Source: Desulfuromonadaceae bacterium
GTDB taxonomy: Bacteria; Desulfobacterota; Desulfuromonadia; Desulfuromonadales; Geopsychrobacteraceae
DNA: 10,959 bases
Assembly: GCA_013138655.1 (NCBI GenBank)
Contig: WTCI01000350.1
Location: 1-10,959 of the forward strand
Reading direction: 5' to 3'
Each line of letters opens with the position of its first letter. Within the stretch, counting starts at the first letter, position 1. Below the pieces are notes generated by a model that was given only the letters and a program-made list of their open reading frames with translations, had not been told where the DNA came from and ran no database searches. Below are positions 1 through 7,327 of the stretch, piece after piece. Position numbers and translations under genes: made by a program.

Positions 1-46
1 TACAAAGAAACCATAAAAGGATTAATATTCGGGCCAACGCCAACTC

Positions 47-1942
47 CTAGAAGTTCAAACGCGCCCCCAGGTACCCGGCGATACCGGGTGTTCCATAGCC
101 GCTGACTTCCTCATAATCCTCATCAAACAGGTTTTCAATCCGGCCAGTCAAGCGTAAATTCTCGGTGACATTATAGGATGCTGCCAGGTTGACGACCGTA
201 TAGGCCGCTAGAGGGACATTTCCAAAATCTGTCCGTTTGCCAACGTAGATAGCATTAAGATTGACATCGCCTCGCTGTAGAAAACGGTAATTCAAATTGA
301 GATTATACTTATTACGCGGTCGTCGCAGCAACTCTTCTCCCGTGACAAGGTTTTCCGTCTTGGTATAAGTATAGCCAGCCGAAACGGTTAGCTCATCGAC
401 AGGACGAATCGAAAGGTTCAATTCGAGCCCACTGGTCTGCGCTTTACCGATATTCTGGAACGAAGAGGTAACGAGGTCATAGTCAATCAGGTCTTTGAAG
501 TCGTTCTCGAAATAGGTTGCGTCGAGCAGAATGCGCTCATCCCACAGACTCTGTTCCACACCGGCATCCCACCCTTTGCTCGTTTCGGGATCGAGGTCGA
601 TATCGCCATAACTGGAAAAAAGTTGAAAAAGTGACGGCGCCTTGAAACCTGTTCCATAAGACGCCTTAAACCGAGTTTTTGTCAACGGTACGGAATAGCT
701 GGCAGTGACCCGATAGGTGTCGTGTGTACCGAACCGAGAGTTATCATCAATACGCAGGCCACCGGTCGCAACAAAATTATCCCCCAGCCAGATATGATCT
801 TGCAGGTAATAGCCCACCGTATACACTGATTTTTCGCTGAACTCATCAACGTAGTCCCCCCAAAAAGAGGTGCTGGAATACCTGCTCTTGGTGGTCTCTT
901 CTTCATATTCAGCGCCAATAGTAAGCATATTGGATTGACTCAGGTTTAGATTGTGCTGCCAGTCCACCTTAGACATCTGGCCATCATACTGAGACCGTAG
1001 CGAATCAAGGGGATGATCGACATCCGTATCGTTCTTGTACGAACGATCATAATCAGTCAATGAAAAGCCGAGAGTCTGCTCCCAAAAACTGTCGAAAAGG
1101 GAGAGTTGTACCTGAGCCTTAAAAAAGTTGGAGTTGGAATCAGAGGTGTAGTTAGGGTCATCACCGTTGGGCCCTCCAAAGTTGTCCAGATCGGCTTCGG
1201 CATCGAGATAACGATAGAAAAAATCGATGTCCAGAGTATCGGTTGGAGTCAACCCAAGCCGAGCCGAGAAAGATTTTCGATCGTAGCCGTCCCGTTCGCT
1301 ATTGCCAGATTCCTTACTGGCCGCCGAAATACCTTCCGAGATAAGAGATGAGCCTGCGATGGAGTAGTTAACTCGATCGTTGCCTCCACTGACCGCAAAC
1401 TTTTCCTGATGGGTCTTAAAACTACCGCCTTCGGCTGACAGAGAAAATTGAGGTTTACCGGATCCCTTACGCGTAATGATATTGATCACTCCACCCATGG
1501 CATCGGAGCCATAGAGGGCACTGCCCGAGCCGCGTACAATTTCGATCCGATCGATATTTTCCGCTGGCAAAGCAGCGAAATCGAACGATCGACCAGAGTC
1601 ACTCGGATCGTTGACCTCGATACCGTCAACCAGAACCAAGGTGTGAGCGGAATTGGCTCCACGCAGAAAAACGGAAGCCTGTTGACCAAGGCCACCACTG
1701 CGAGCCACATCCAGACCGGGCACACTGCGTAGCACGTCGAGCAGATGGACCGCCTGCTGACTCTCGATCTCCTCGCGGGTAATCAGGGTCACAGAACTGC
1801 CAACCTCGCCCAGTGGTATTTCAACCCGGGTGGCAGTAACGATCACCGGTTCCAACGTAGTGGTCGCCGCATACCCTGGGCCAGCAACCAGAACCGCGAG
1901 ACCGGCCATAACCGCACACAAAACCTTCTTCATCTTCATCAT
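47..1942 (-). CDS. btuB: TonB-dependent vitamin B12 (corrinoid) receptor, BtuB-like
   Basis: Outer-membrane 22-stranded barrel receptor that imports cobalamin or a related corrinoid using energy from TonB-ExbBD. The open frame runs up to 2068, but that extension lies in the riboswitch terminator region. I place the start at 1942 or 1939, where tandem ATG codons follow AGAGGAAGAG; the codon at 1939 has the better spacing. This gives about 631 residues, close to the size of E. coli BtuB. A signal peptide (KKVLCAVMAGLAVLVAG, ending near GYA-A, residues 1-25) is followed by a TonB box (EPVIVTATR, about 31-39). A plug domain carries LVLVDGIEVNDP and the conserved LYGSDAMGGVINIITR. The barrel ends in a C-terminal Phe (GARLNF), the usual signal for Bam-mediated insertion. 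The upstream cobalamin riboswitch strongly supports the substrate call over a siderophore receptor. No other B12 gene is visible in the window. Confidence 0.93.
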   Translation of the reverse strand: MMKMKKVLCAVMAGLAVLVAGPGYAATTTLEPVIVTATRVEIPLGEVGSSVTLITREEIESQQAVHLLDVLRSVPGLDVARSGGLGQQASVFLRGANSAHTLVLVDGIEVNDPSDSGRSFDFAALPAENIDRIEIVRGSGSALYGSDAMGGVINIITRKGSGKPQFSLSAEGGSFKTHQEKFAVSGGNDRVNYSIAGSSLISEGISAASKESGNSERDGYDRKSFSARLGLTPTDTLDIDFFYRYLDAEADLDNFGGPNGDDPNYTSDSNSNFFKAQVQLSLFDSFWEQTLGFSLTDYDRSYKNDTDVDHPLDSLRSQYDGQMSKVDWQHNLNLSQSNMLTIGAEYEEETTKSRYSSTSFWGDYVDEFSEKSVYTVGYYLQDHIWLGDNFVATGGLRIDDNSRFGTHDTYRVTASYSVPLTKTRFKASYGTGFKAPSLFQLFSSYGDIDLDPETSKGWDAGVEQSLWDERILLDATYFENDFKDLIDYDLVTSSFQNIGKAQTSGLELNLSIRPVDELTVSAGYTYTKTENLVTGEELLRRPRNKYNLNLNYRFLQRGDVNLNAIYVGKRTDFGNVPLAAYTVVNLAASYNVTENLRLTGRIENLFDEDYEEVSGYGTPGIAGYLGARLNF

Positions 1943-1984
1943 CTCTTCCTCTTTTGTTCCCCGACCATAGGTGGGTGCAAAAAG

Positions 1985-2034
1985 GAGGCAAAACGCAAAG
2001 AAGCCCGCGCACCTTTTCAAGTGCGCGGGCTTCT
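1985..2034 (-). terminator. Intrinsic terminator, expression platform of the cobalamin riboswitch
   Basis: A 14-bp stem pairs 2021-2034 with 1999-2012 (core GAAGCCCGCGCAC / GTGCGCGGGCTTC) around an 8-base loop. Read on the minus strand it is followed by a U-rich but interrupted run (CTTCTTTGCGTTTTGCC). It lies between the aptamer and the btuB ribosome binding site, about 50 bases before the start codon. This fits premature transcription termination when B12 is bound, rather than direct blocking of the ribosome binding site. The interrupted U run makes termination efficiency uncertain. Confidence 0.8.
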
Positions 2035-2082
2035 CGTATTTGAAGTGCCGCTTGATCCACCCTCCCATTCCGGGGAGGTTGT

Positions 2083-2243
2083 CGTGGGTGTCCGTTCCGG
2101 CAGGTCTTCTGGCTCGCGAATCATCCTCGGGGCCACCTTCCCAGCCTTAACGGCCAGTGGTCTAAAGCCCTTCGTCCTCGCTTACAGCGGCGGATCCGCG
2201 GGGGATTTGCACCCCTCTTCCCTAACAAGCCCTTGCGGGCACC
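2083..2243 (-). promoter_or_regulatory. Cobalamin (B12) riboswitch aptamer
   Basis: On the minus strand the region reads as a classic AdoCbl-type aptamer. In order it has GGTGCC, TTAGGGAA, GGTGCAAATCCCCCGCGG, CCGCTGTAAGCGAGGACG, CCACTGG, GGCTGGGAAGG and then the B12-box-like GCGAGCCAGAAGACCTGCC near 2117-2099. Order and spacing match the Rfam cobalamin family as I know it. It sits directly upstream of btuB, with a terminator hairpin in between. Known riboswitches of this type lower expression when adenosylcobalamin is abundant. A small GC hairpin (CCTCCC/GGGAGG, 2061-2078) separates aptamer and terminator and could take part in switching. The exact 3' edge is approximate. Confidence 0.93.
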
Positions 2244-2274
2244 GGTGAACAACTGATTAAATTTTCACAAAACC

Positions 2275-2302
2275 AATACAGCGAAAGAACAAATCCTGTC
2301 AA
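2275..2302 (-). promoter_or_regulatory. Predicted sigma-70 promoter of the btuB riboswitch transcript
   Basis: On the minus strand a perfect -35 box TTGACA (2302-2297) is followed after 16 bases by TGTATT (2280-2275), a fair -10 box. The predicted start is near 2268, some 25 bases before the riboswitch begins. Position and -35 quality make it convincing; the -10 assignment is less sure. Confidence 0.6.
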
Positions 2303-2345
2303 GAAAAAACGGGCGGCTCAACACACCCCCTGTCTTTCCCGGCAC
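2303..2345 (-). terminator. Possible weak terminator of the ABC operon
   Basis: Downstream of the last operon gene the minus strand has a CGGG...CCCG pairing that ends directly in TTTTTT (2309-2304), just before the btuB -35 box. The stem is short and the loop is long, so it may not work as an intrinsic terminator. It is noted because some transcription boundary is expected between the operon and the B12-regulated btuB. Confidence 0.25.
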
Positions 2346-2380
2346 GCTTGTCTGCACCCAGTCAGCCTGTCAACCAACTG

Positions 2381-2408
2381 CTCAGGGGGACGTCCCTATT
2401 TTGTTTCA
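2381..2408. repeat. GGGGAC-type palindromic intergenic repeat
   Basis: Contains the perfect 10-bp palindrome GGGACGTCCC (2387-2396) followed by TATTTTGTTTCAC. On the minus strand it reads GTGAAACAAAATAGGGACGT, similar in layout to the TGAAACAGGGGACATTCTAT copy near 10226-10245. It lies immediately after the stop codon of the beta-barrel gene. Elements of this style recur between genes in many deltaproteobacterial genomes and resemble REP-type repeats; I infer membership from the motif only. Confidence 0.45.
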
Positions 2409-3368
2409 CTAAAAATGGACAAACCATCTTATATAGTAACGATTCGATACTTGGCCGAATTCGTCATCGTCGCTGCCGTTATAGAAGAAGGCACCGGCGC
2501 TGAGGGTCATTTCATCGCTGAGGCTGTATTCGACAGATGGGGCGATGAAGTTGGAATGGTCATCGATGTTTATAACCACCAGAAGGCTGCAGAGCCAGAG
2601 CATGGCAGGCTGGTAACTTGCCAGGGCACCAATGTAGTCGATCTTGGTCTCGTCGGAATACTTGTATTCACCAAGCAGGGTCAGGGAGTTTGCAAAACCG
2701 TATTCGGCCCCGATGATAGACTCGGTATACCGTTCACCTGTTCTGTGATTATGAAAACTGCCGCCCTCGCTCCGTAGTTCAACCCCGGTTTCCAGCAGTT
2801 GGCCTTCAATCTCCCAGCCGATGATGTCCTGGTCGGCATCCTCATCCCACAGTCCTACCAGACCGACATCGGCGTACTCGAGATAACCTTTCAGTCGCAC
2901 CGCCCCCTTGCCTTTGGCTACCGTGGCATCAATATTTGATAGTTCACTCACGGCATACTCGTAACGGATCGATTCAGTACCGATACGTTCACTGGTTTCA
3001 ATGGCAGTGGAATCAATGGGATTGAAGATATCAATGGGATTCCAGACCCGGCCCACGCCCAGGGGAATACGCTGCTTGCCAACCGACCAGAAGTGTTTCA
3101 ATCCACGATATTGAAGGTAAGCCCGGTGGATTGAGGTCTTATTCCGTAGACTGCTTGGTTTGGATGTGTACAAGGTTTCATTGTCAATGATCAGCTTGCC
3201 GACAAGATCCGTATACTTTTCATGCTCCAGGGTGAGATCGGCTCGCAGACGATTATAATCGGTGGTGTAGCGCAGTTCTTCGTAGCCGCCGATATTTGTG
3301 TTTTCAATGGCAAGAGAGGGGACAATCCCCAGCACTCCGGCCAAAAGCACACTAGCGAACCCGGTCAT
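2409..3368 (-). CDS. Small outer-membrane beta-barrel protein linked to a Lol/MacB-type ABC exporter
   Basis: Predicted 319-residue outer-membrane protein. The N-terminus (MTGFASVLLAGVLGIVPSLA) resembles a signal peptide but has no Lys or Arg before the hydrophobic core, which is unusual. The rest is alternating, aromatic-rich beta-strand sequence with acidic turns and ends in YYIRWFVHF, a good barrel C-terminus with final Phe. A striking segment, GVGRVWNPIDIFNPID (about 104-119), probably marks its family; similar WNP-D-FNP motifs occur in uncharacterised barrel proteins of proteobacteria. The ATG at 3368 is preferred to TTG at 3374 because GGGGAAG lies about 9 bases ahead of it. It overlaps the end of the ATPase gene by 17 bases, so the two are likely translationally coupled. 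As last gene of the operon it could be the outer-membrane exit or acceptor. Its substrate is unknown. Confidence 0.72.
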   Translation of the reverse strand: MTGFASVLLAGVLGIVPSLAIENTNIGGYEELRYTTDYNRLRADLTLEHEKYTDLVGKLIIDNETLYTSKPSSLRNKTSIHRAYLQYRGLKHFWSVGKQRIPLGVGRVWNPIDIFNPIDSTAIETSERIGTESIRYEYAVSELSNIDATVAKGKGAVRLKGYLEYADVGLVGLWDEDADQDIIGWEIEGQLLETGVELRSEGGSFHNHRTGERYTESIIGAEYGFANSLTLLGEYKYSDETKIDYIGALASYQPAMLWLCSLLVVINIDDHSNFIAPSVEYSLSDEMTLSAGAFFYNGSDDDEFGQVSNRYYIRWFVHF

Positions 3369-4044
3369 TGGCAATCACTTCCCCATCTTTCAGGACGATA
3401 GAGTGTTTAGCCTTACCGATCACCAGCGGATCATGGGAGGAAAAGATGATGGTGACGCCCTCGTCCTCATTGAGGCGCTGCATCATATCCATCAGCGACT
3501 CGGCAGTTTTGGAATCAAGGTTGGCGGTCGGTTCATCGGCAAGAATGAGCTTCGGGGTGGCAGCTACGGCCCTGGCCACCGCGACCCGTTGCTGCTGGCC
3601 ACCGCTTAGCTGGTTGGGTAACTTGCCAAGCAGGGTATCAATACCGAGCTTCCGCGCCACTTCCAAACTGCGGTCATCACATTTCTGCTGACTGTGACCC
3701 TGCAGCTTCATGACGTATTCAATATTCTCCTTGGCCGTGAGCACCGGGATCAGGTTGTAGGCCTGGAAAACATAACCGATATGATCCCGGCGGGTCTCGG
3801 AAAGTTTACGCTCCGAAAGACCGGTGAGCCGTTGGCCATCAAGAGTCACCTCACCGCTGGTCGCAGCATCGAGACCGCCGATAATATTGAGCAACGTGGT
3901 CTTGCCACTCCCCGACGGTCCGGAAAGTACCACAAAATCGCCCTGTCTTATATCAAGATTGACATCGCGCAAGGCTACGACCTCCACCTCCTTACTCGGT
4001 TGGAAGGTCTTATTGATCTGTTTTATTTCAAGAAAGTCGAGCAT
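3352..4044 (-). CDS. LolD/MacB-family ABC transporter ATP-binding protein
   Basis: A 230-residue cytoplasmic ATPase that would power the two FtsX-type permeases encoded just upstream. All ABC motifs are intact: Walker A GPSGSGKT (42-49), Q-loop Gln94 in YVFQAYNLIPVLT, signature LSGGQ (146-150), Walker B LILADEP with catalytic Glu171, D-loop and switch His204 (SSHD). ETRRDHIGYVFQAYNLIPVLTAKENI is typical of the LolD/MacB/FtsE group that drives mechanotransmission-type transport. Length matches LolD. The ATG at 4044 follows GGAGG with a 10-base gap. The 3' end overlaps the beta-barrel gene. It could be called lolD-like, but housekeeping LolD normally sits with LolC and LolE and without TetR or a barrel protein, so I give no symbol. 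Confidence 0.95.
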   Translation of the reverse strand: MLDFLEIKQINKTFQPSKEVEVVALRDVNLDIRQGDFVVLSGPSGSGKTTLLNIIGGLDAATSGEVTLDGQRLTGLSERKLSETRRDHIGYVFQAYNLIPVLTAKENIEYVMKLQGHSQQKCDDRSLEVARKLGIDTLLGKLPNQLSGGQQQRVAVARAVAATPKLILADEPTANLDSKTAESLMDMMQRLNEDEGVTIIFSSHDPLVIGKAKHSIVLKDGEVIANDRVR

Positions 4045-4064
4045 TGGACTCGTGCCTCCGGATT

Positions 4065-4097
4065 GGTGAACAATACGGTTTTTATGGTCTGTTCACC
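4065..4097 (-). repeat. Inverted repeat between permease 2 and the ATPase gene
   Basis: In the only sizeable gap inside the operon (65 bases) GGTGAACA at 4065-4072 faces TGTTCACC at 4090-4097, an 8-bp perfect inverted repeat with a 17-base spacer. A further TGTTCAC follows at 4099-4105. It could form an mRNA hairpin that sets relative expression or processing, or be a protein site. No U run follows, so it is not an obvious terminator. Confidence 0.4.
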
Positions 4098-4109
4098 CTG
4101 TTCACGATT

Positions 4110-5333
4110 TTAATTCTTGTTGATTGCTTCTATCGGTTTCGCTTTCTTCAGAACCCATAGCGGGACCAGCACACTTAAAAAGGTGGCCATGGTAACCGCA
4201 ACCAGAGCCGTCACAAAATAGCTGGGACGGATAATGGCGTAAGTCACAGCATCCATGCCGAATTCGTCAAAGGCGTCGCCGAACATACTGAGATCAAGGC
4301 CATAGATCATAAAATAATAGAGGGTGCCCCAGCCGATCAGGGCACCGAGGCCAAAGCCGATGAACCCCAGAAAAAACGATTCAGCAAAGATGATATTGCG
4401 GATCTGGCTGAACCGGGTACCGATGGCCAGCATGATACCGAATTCCCGCAACCGCTCCAGCACCGAGACCAGCATGACCCCGAAGACCCCCAAGGCGGCC
4501 ACGCAGAAAATCAGCAGACTGGTTACCAGGTTGAAGCCCTCCATCATCACCCGGGACTGCATCAGGGCCGGGTACAACTCATCCCAACGTAGTATCTCAA
4601 GGTGCGGGAACCTCCGGCGCAGCTCCTGTTGCAGGCCGGGAATCTGCGCTTCATCATGCAGAATGACAGCAACCTGGCTTACTCCCTCATCCATGGCCAA
4701 TAACTGGCGCGCCTTTTTGTCGGCAATAAAAACAGCGTTCTCATCAAAAGCCATATTATTGGTCTTCAGAATACCGGTCACCTTGAGAGGCGCCGCCGAA
4801 ACGTCCGAATGCCTGTCTTGGGCAGACAGGATGATCTTGCTGCCAATCCGTACCTGCAGCTTGTCGGCAAGTTTAAAACCGATAATGGCTCCCCGCGCCC
4901 TCCTGCCAAAGCTGAACTCGCCCTGGTACAGGTATCCCGCCAAGCGACCGTGTCTCTCTTCCACCTCAAGGTCAACGCCGAAAATCGCTGCTCCGCGTGA
5001 ATAATGGGCCGTGGCCACCAAGCCATCCTGTTTGAGCCGTTTCACATAACTCAAGACACGGCTGTCCTGAGCCAGGAAGTCATCGACCGCCGCCACATCA
5101 ACCACTTGCCGGGACAGATCCGGATCAAGACGGTAACCCCCTCCAAAGAGCGAGATGTGACCGCTATCACTGCGGATGGCGTTGTTAATCATTTGTTCGA
5201 CCATGCCATCATAAATGCCTTCCATAAAAAGCAACCCCCAAAGGCTGACAGCGATCATCAACACAACCAGCACCGAACGTGTGCGACGACGGGCCAGGGA
5301 GACCCAGGCAATTTTACCGGTCAGCCTAAACAT
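4110..5333 (-). CDS. FtsX/MacB-family ABC permease (second subunit, LolC/E-like)
   Basis: Predicted 407-residue inner-membrane permease. An open frame continues upstream to 5408, but ATG at 5333 is the likely start: it has GGAGG 9 bases ahead and begins MFRLTGKIAWVSLARRRTRSVL, the usual cytoplasmic N-terminus before TM1 (about 20-38). A periplasmic MacB_PCD-type domain of roughly 200 residues follows, then three C-terminal helices: FNLVTSLLIFCVAALGVFGVML, the SFFLGFIGFGLGALIGWGTLYY region, and FVTALVAVTMATFLSVLVPLWV. The FtsX loop LERLREFGIMLAIGTRFSQI contacts the ATPase. It ends KAKPIEAINKN, a typical family end. The gene overlaps the stop of permease 1 by 8 bases, indicating coupled translation and a heterodimeric transporter. 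Confidence 0.9.
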   Translation of the reverse strand: MFRLTGKIAWVSLARRRTRSVLVVLMIAVSLWGLLFMEGIYDGMVEQMINNAIRSDSGHISLFGGGYRLDPDLSRQVVDVAAVDDFLAQDSRVLSYVKRLKQDGLVATAHYSRGAAIFGVDLEVEERHGRLAGYLYQGEFSFGRRARGAIIGFKLADKLQVRIGSKIILSAQDRHSDVSAAPLKVTGILKTNNMAFDENAVFIADKKARQLLAMDEGVSQVAVILHDEAQIPGLQQELRRRFPHLEILRWDELYPALMQSRVMMEGFNLVTSLLIFCVAALGVFGVMLVSVLERLREFGIMLAIGTRFSQIRNIIFAESFFLGFIGFGLGALIGWGTLYYFMIYGLDLSMFGDAFDEFGMDAVTYAIIRPSYFVTALVAVTMATFLSVLVPLWVLKKAKPIEAINKN

Positions 5334-6546
5334 GATGGATCGCCTCCACAGGCCGGAAGCCGTTGACCTTGAGGATGGGATAGAGGGTGGACAGCACCGA
5401 CAGCCCAAACATCACAACCATATCGCGCAGGATCACCAGAGGCATGAAGGCAGTTGGCATTGCCGAAGCCGCCAGACCATACTGTTTGAACTGCTCTTCC
5501 ATGCCCGCAAAGACAATGGGGTTGTGATGGAAATAGTAGGCAAAGGCCCCGCCGATCAGGCCGCCAATGACCACACTGATCAGAGCTAGCAGACTGCTTT
5601 CCAGCAGAAGTAGCGCCAGAATCTGTTTCGGGGTGGTGCCAATGGCCCGCAGGATGCCAATCTCCCGAATCCTGGCAAAGACGGCCAGAAAGGTGTAGAT
5701 CATGATCACAAAGAAAATGACGATGAAGATAATGCCCAAGGTGATATAACTAAAGATGGAATCAAGCTTCATGGCCTTTACCAGTCCGGCCATGGTCTGG
5801 TTCCAACTGGCTGACTGGTATTGTGGGCCGATATTATCGGCGATGGCGGCGGCAAGTTCTTCAGCCTGTTGCGGCCGTTTCGGCAAGACAATGAAATGGG
5901 TGGCATAATTTTCAGCGACCATGATCCGATCGAAATATCCTTTGGCGAGAAAGGCGGAGTTGGCATCAAAATCAAAGAGCCCGGTCTGGAAGATGCCTTT
6001 GACCTTGAGATTGTCGGCAGCAAAGGAGTAGTCGGCCCCGCTACCGACAAAGGCCACTTCATCGCCCACACCAAGCTTCAGGCGCTTGGCAAGCTCGTGG
6101 CCGATGTAGACCTGGTTGGTATCGTCCGCACTTAGATACTCGCCTTTTTTCAGGGAAGAAGAGAGCCGGGACAGGTGCACCTCTTTTTCCGGTTCGATGC
6201 CGGTCAGCATGCCACCCACCGCCTTTTCATCCGCCGAAAAAAGTACAAAGGACTCAAAGCGAGCGCCGAAACTGGCAATGTCGTTATTTTGGGCAAGCTC
6301 CTGTTCGATTGCTGCTGCATCAAAGATCAGGTGGTCGTAACTTGGGTTGGCCCGAAATTCCTTACCGGTAATCTGAAGATAGCCCGGATAAATTTCCACC
6401 GCGCTTTGAATCATCGTGTCGTGGGAACCATCTATCCAGGCTGACGAGAAAACGAGCAGAGCTGTCATGATGGCGGTAAGAAGTGCCGTCACGCTACTGC
6501 GTTTTTTGTGGGCCGTTATGTTTCGGAGGGCAAGTTTGAAGAGCAT
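5326..6546 (-). CDS. FtsX/MacB-family ABC permease (first subunit, LolC/E-like)
   Basis: Predicted 406-residue inner-membrane permease with the four-helix LolC/MacB layout. TM1 lies at about 17-38 (VTALLTAIMTALLVFSSAW) and is followed by a large periplasmic domain. TM2 is ITLGIIFIVIFFVIMIYTFL, TM3 is LLESSLLALISVVIGGLIGG and TM4 is MVVMFGLSVLSTLYPILKV. The coupling motif FARIREIGILRAIGTTPKQI is textbook FtsX family. ATG at 6546 is preferred to TTG at 6555; TAGG 9 bases ahead overlaps the stop codon of the LolA-like gene, only 10 bases away. It differs clearly in sequence from permease 2, so the pair is probably a heterodimer as in LolC-LolE rather than a MacB-type homodimer. Confidence 0.9.
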   Translation of the reverse strand: MLFKLALRNITAHKKRSSVTALLTAIMTALLVFSSAWIDGSHDTMIQSAVEIYPGYLQITGKEFRANPSYDHLIFDAAAIEQELAQNNDIASFGARFESFVLFSADEKAVGGMLTGIEPEKEVHLSRLSSSLKKGEYLSADDTNQVYIGHELAKRLKLGVGDEVAFVGSGADYSFAADNLKVKGIFQTGLFDFDANSAFLAKGYFDRIMVAENYATHFIVLPKRPQQAEELAAAIADNIGPQYQSASWNQTMAGLVKAMKLDSIFSYITLGIIFIVIFFVIMIYTFLAVFARIREIGILRAIGTTPKQILALLLLESSLLALISVVIGGLIGGAFAYYFHHNPIVFAGMEEQFKQYGLAASAMPTAFMPLVILRDMVVMFGLSVLSTLYPILKVNGFRPVEAIHHV

Positions 6547-6556
6547 GGCTGGCAAC

Positions 6557-7327
6557 CTATTTAGAATACCTCTTTAAGGCTCTTTTGGTGAAATAGGACT
6601 CGTCCACCTCAGCGTCGAAGACGGCATTGGAGATCTCAATGATTGTTTTGTTGGCTGCCTTTTGCGGTTCCTTTGGAAGCATCAGCCATCTGGTCGGGTA
6701 AAACCGGTCGCCGAAGGGTTTGATATCGGTGTAGGCCAGCTCACGAATAAGCATGTCGTCCTCGTCAAAATACTGAACCGTGGTTGGCAGGTAATACATT
6801 TTCGAGACCGCCATGATAATCTTACCCCAGACTACCGCCGCATCTTCCGTGGGCAGCAGTTCCACCCTGTACTCCTCGTCCGTTTCTTCCAGCAATTTCT
6901 TGGTATAATCCTCACTGATCGAGCTTTCTTTCACCAGGTCATCATTGCTGAAATCGCTGCCCATCCAGCTCTGCAACATCATGGAAGCGGGGATCTTTAT
7001 CGTCTTTTCAATGCGGGGCACATATTGCCACATGGAGTTATCGACCTTCAGAAAGGTGATCCCCTTGTCCTTGCCCGGATAAAGAATCTTGATAAACGAC
7101 TTGTTATTACCGATGGAATAGCTCTCCATCTTCATAGTCCGTTCCGTCCGTTTGGTTTTCACCACCATGGTCAGCTCCACCACCGCCGTCTTGCCGTTCA
7201 GGTTATACTCGACTTTTTTGATGATCTCGTCGGCGCTATCAACAAAGGCGGATAGTGGCAGGACAGAGACAACAGCCCACACCAGTCCAAACAGAGCCAG
7301 TTTTATCAGTAACTTCTTGAATAACAT
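6557..7327 (-). CDS. Outer membrane lipoprotein-sorting protein, LolA-like (periplasmic)
   Basis: A 256-residue protein with a clear signal peptide (MLFKKLLIKLALFGLVWAVV, cleavage near PLSA-F). The mature part matches the LolA_like/COG2834 group as I know it: an antiparallel sheet that wraps around hydrophobic ligands. Characteristic stretches are YPGKDKGITFLKVDNSMWQY (83-102), then PRIEKTIKIPASMMLQSWMG and SDFSNDDLV (123-131), and the later YTDIKPFGDRFYPTRWLM. No lipobox Cys follows the signal peptide, so it should be soluble in the periplasm. ATG at 7327 directly follows the TetR stop (TAA-ATG), with GGAAGGAG 7 bases ahead. Placed between a repressor and two LolC/E-like permeases, it is best read as the periplasmic carrier or partner of this exporter. 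Housekeeping LolA is shorter and usually encoded elsewhere. Confidence 0.87.
   Translation of the reverse strand: MLFKKLLIKLALFGLVWAVVSVLPLSAFVDSADEIIKKVEYNLNGKTAVVELTMVVKTKRTERTMKMESYSIGNNKSFIKILYPGKDKGITFLKVDNSMWQYVPRIEKTIKIPASMMLQSWMGSDFSNDDLVKESSISEDYTKKLLEETDEEYRVELLPTEDAAVVWGKIIMAVSKMYYLPTTVQYFDEDDMLIRELAYTDIKPFGDRFYPTRWLMLPKEPQKAANKTIIEISNAVFDAEVDESYFTKRALKRYSK

Noticed and set aside
1..46. Possible start of another minus-strand gene after btuB (ATG at 14)
   Set aside because: Only four codons are visible and there is no clear ribosome binding site at suitable distance.
1943..2068. N-terminal 42-residue extension of the btuB reading frame up to 2068
   Set aside because: It runs through the terminator hairpin, lacks a good ribosome binding site, and would place a long non-signal segment before a normal signal peptide. 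The start at 1942/1939 explains everything.
1745..2248. Plus-strand open frame of 167 codons over the riboswitch
   Set aside because: It is antisense to btuB and the riboswitch, with low-complexity Arg/Ser-rich translation and no recognisable domain.
4324..5004. Plus-strand open frame of 226 codons
   Set aside because: It is a shadow of permease 2 on the opposite strand; composition (Arg, Ser, Pro, Ile runs) is typical of antisense translation.
6662..7255. Plus-strand open frame of 197 codons
   Set aside because: It is antisense to the LolA-like gene, His-rich and without family features.
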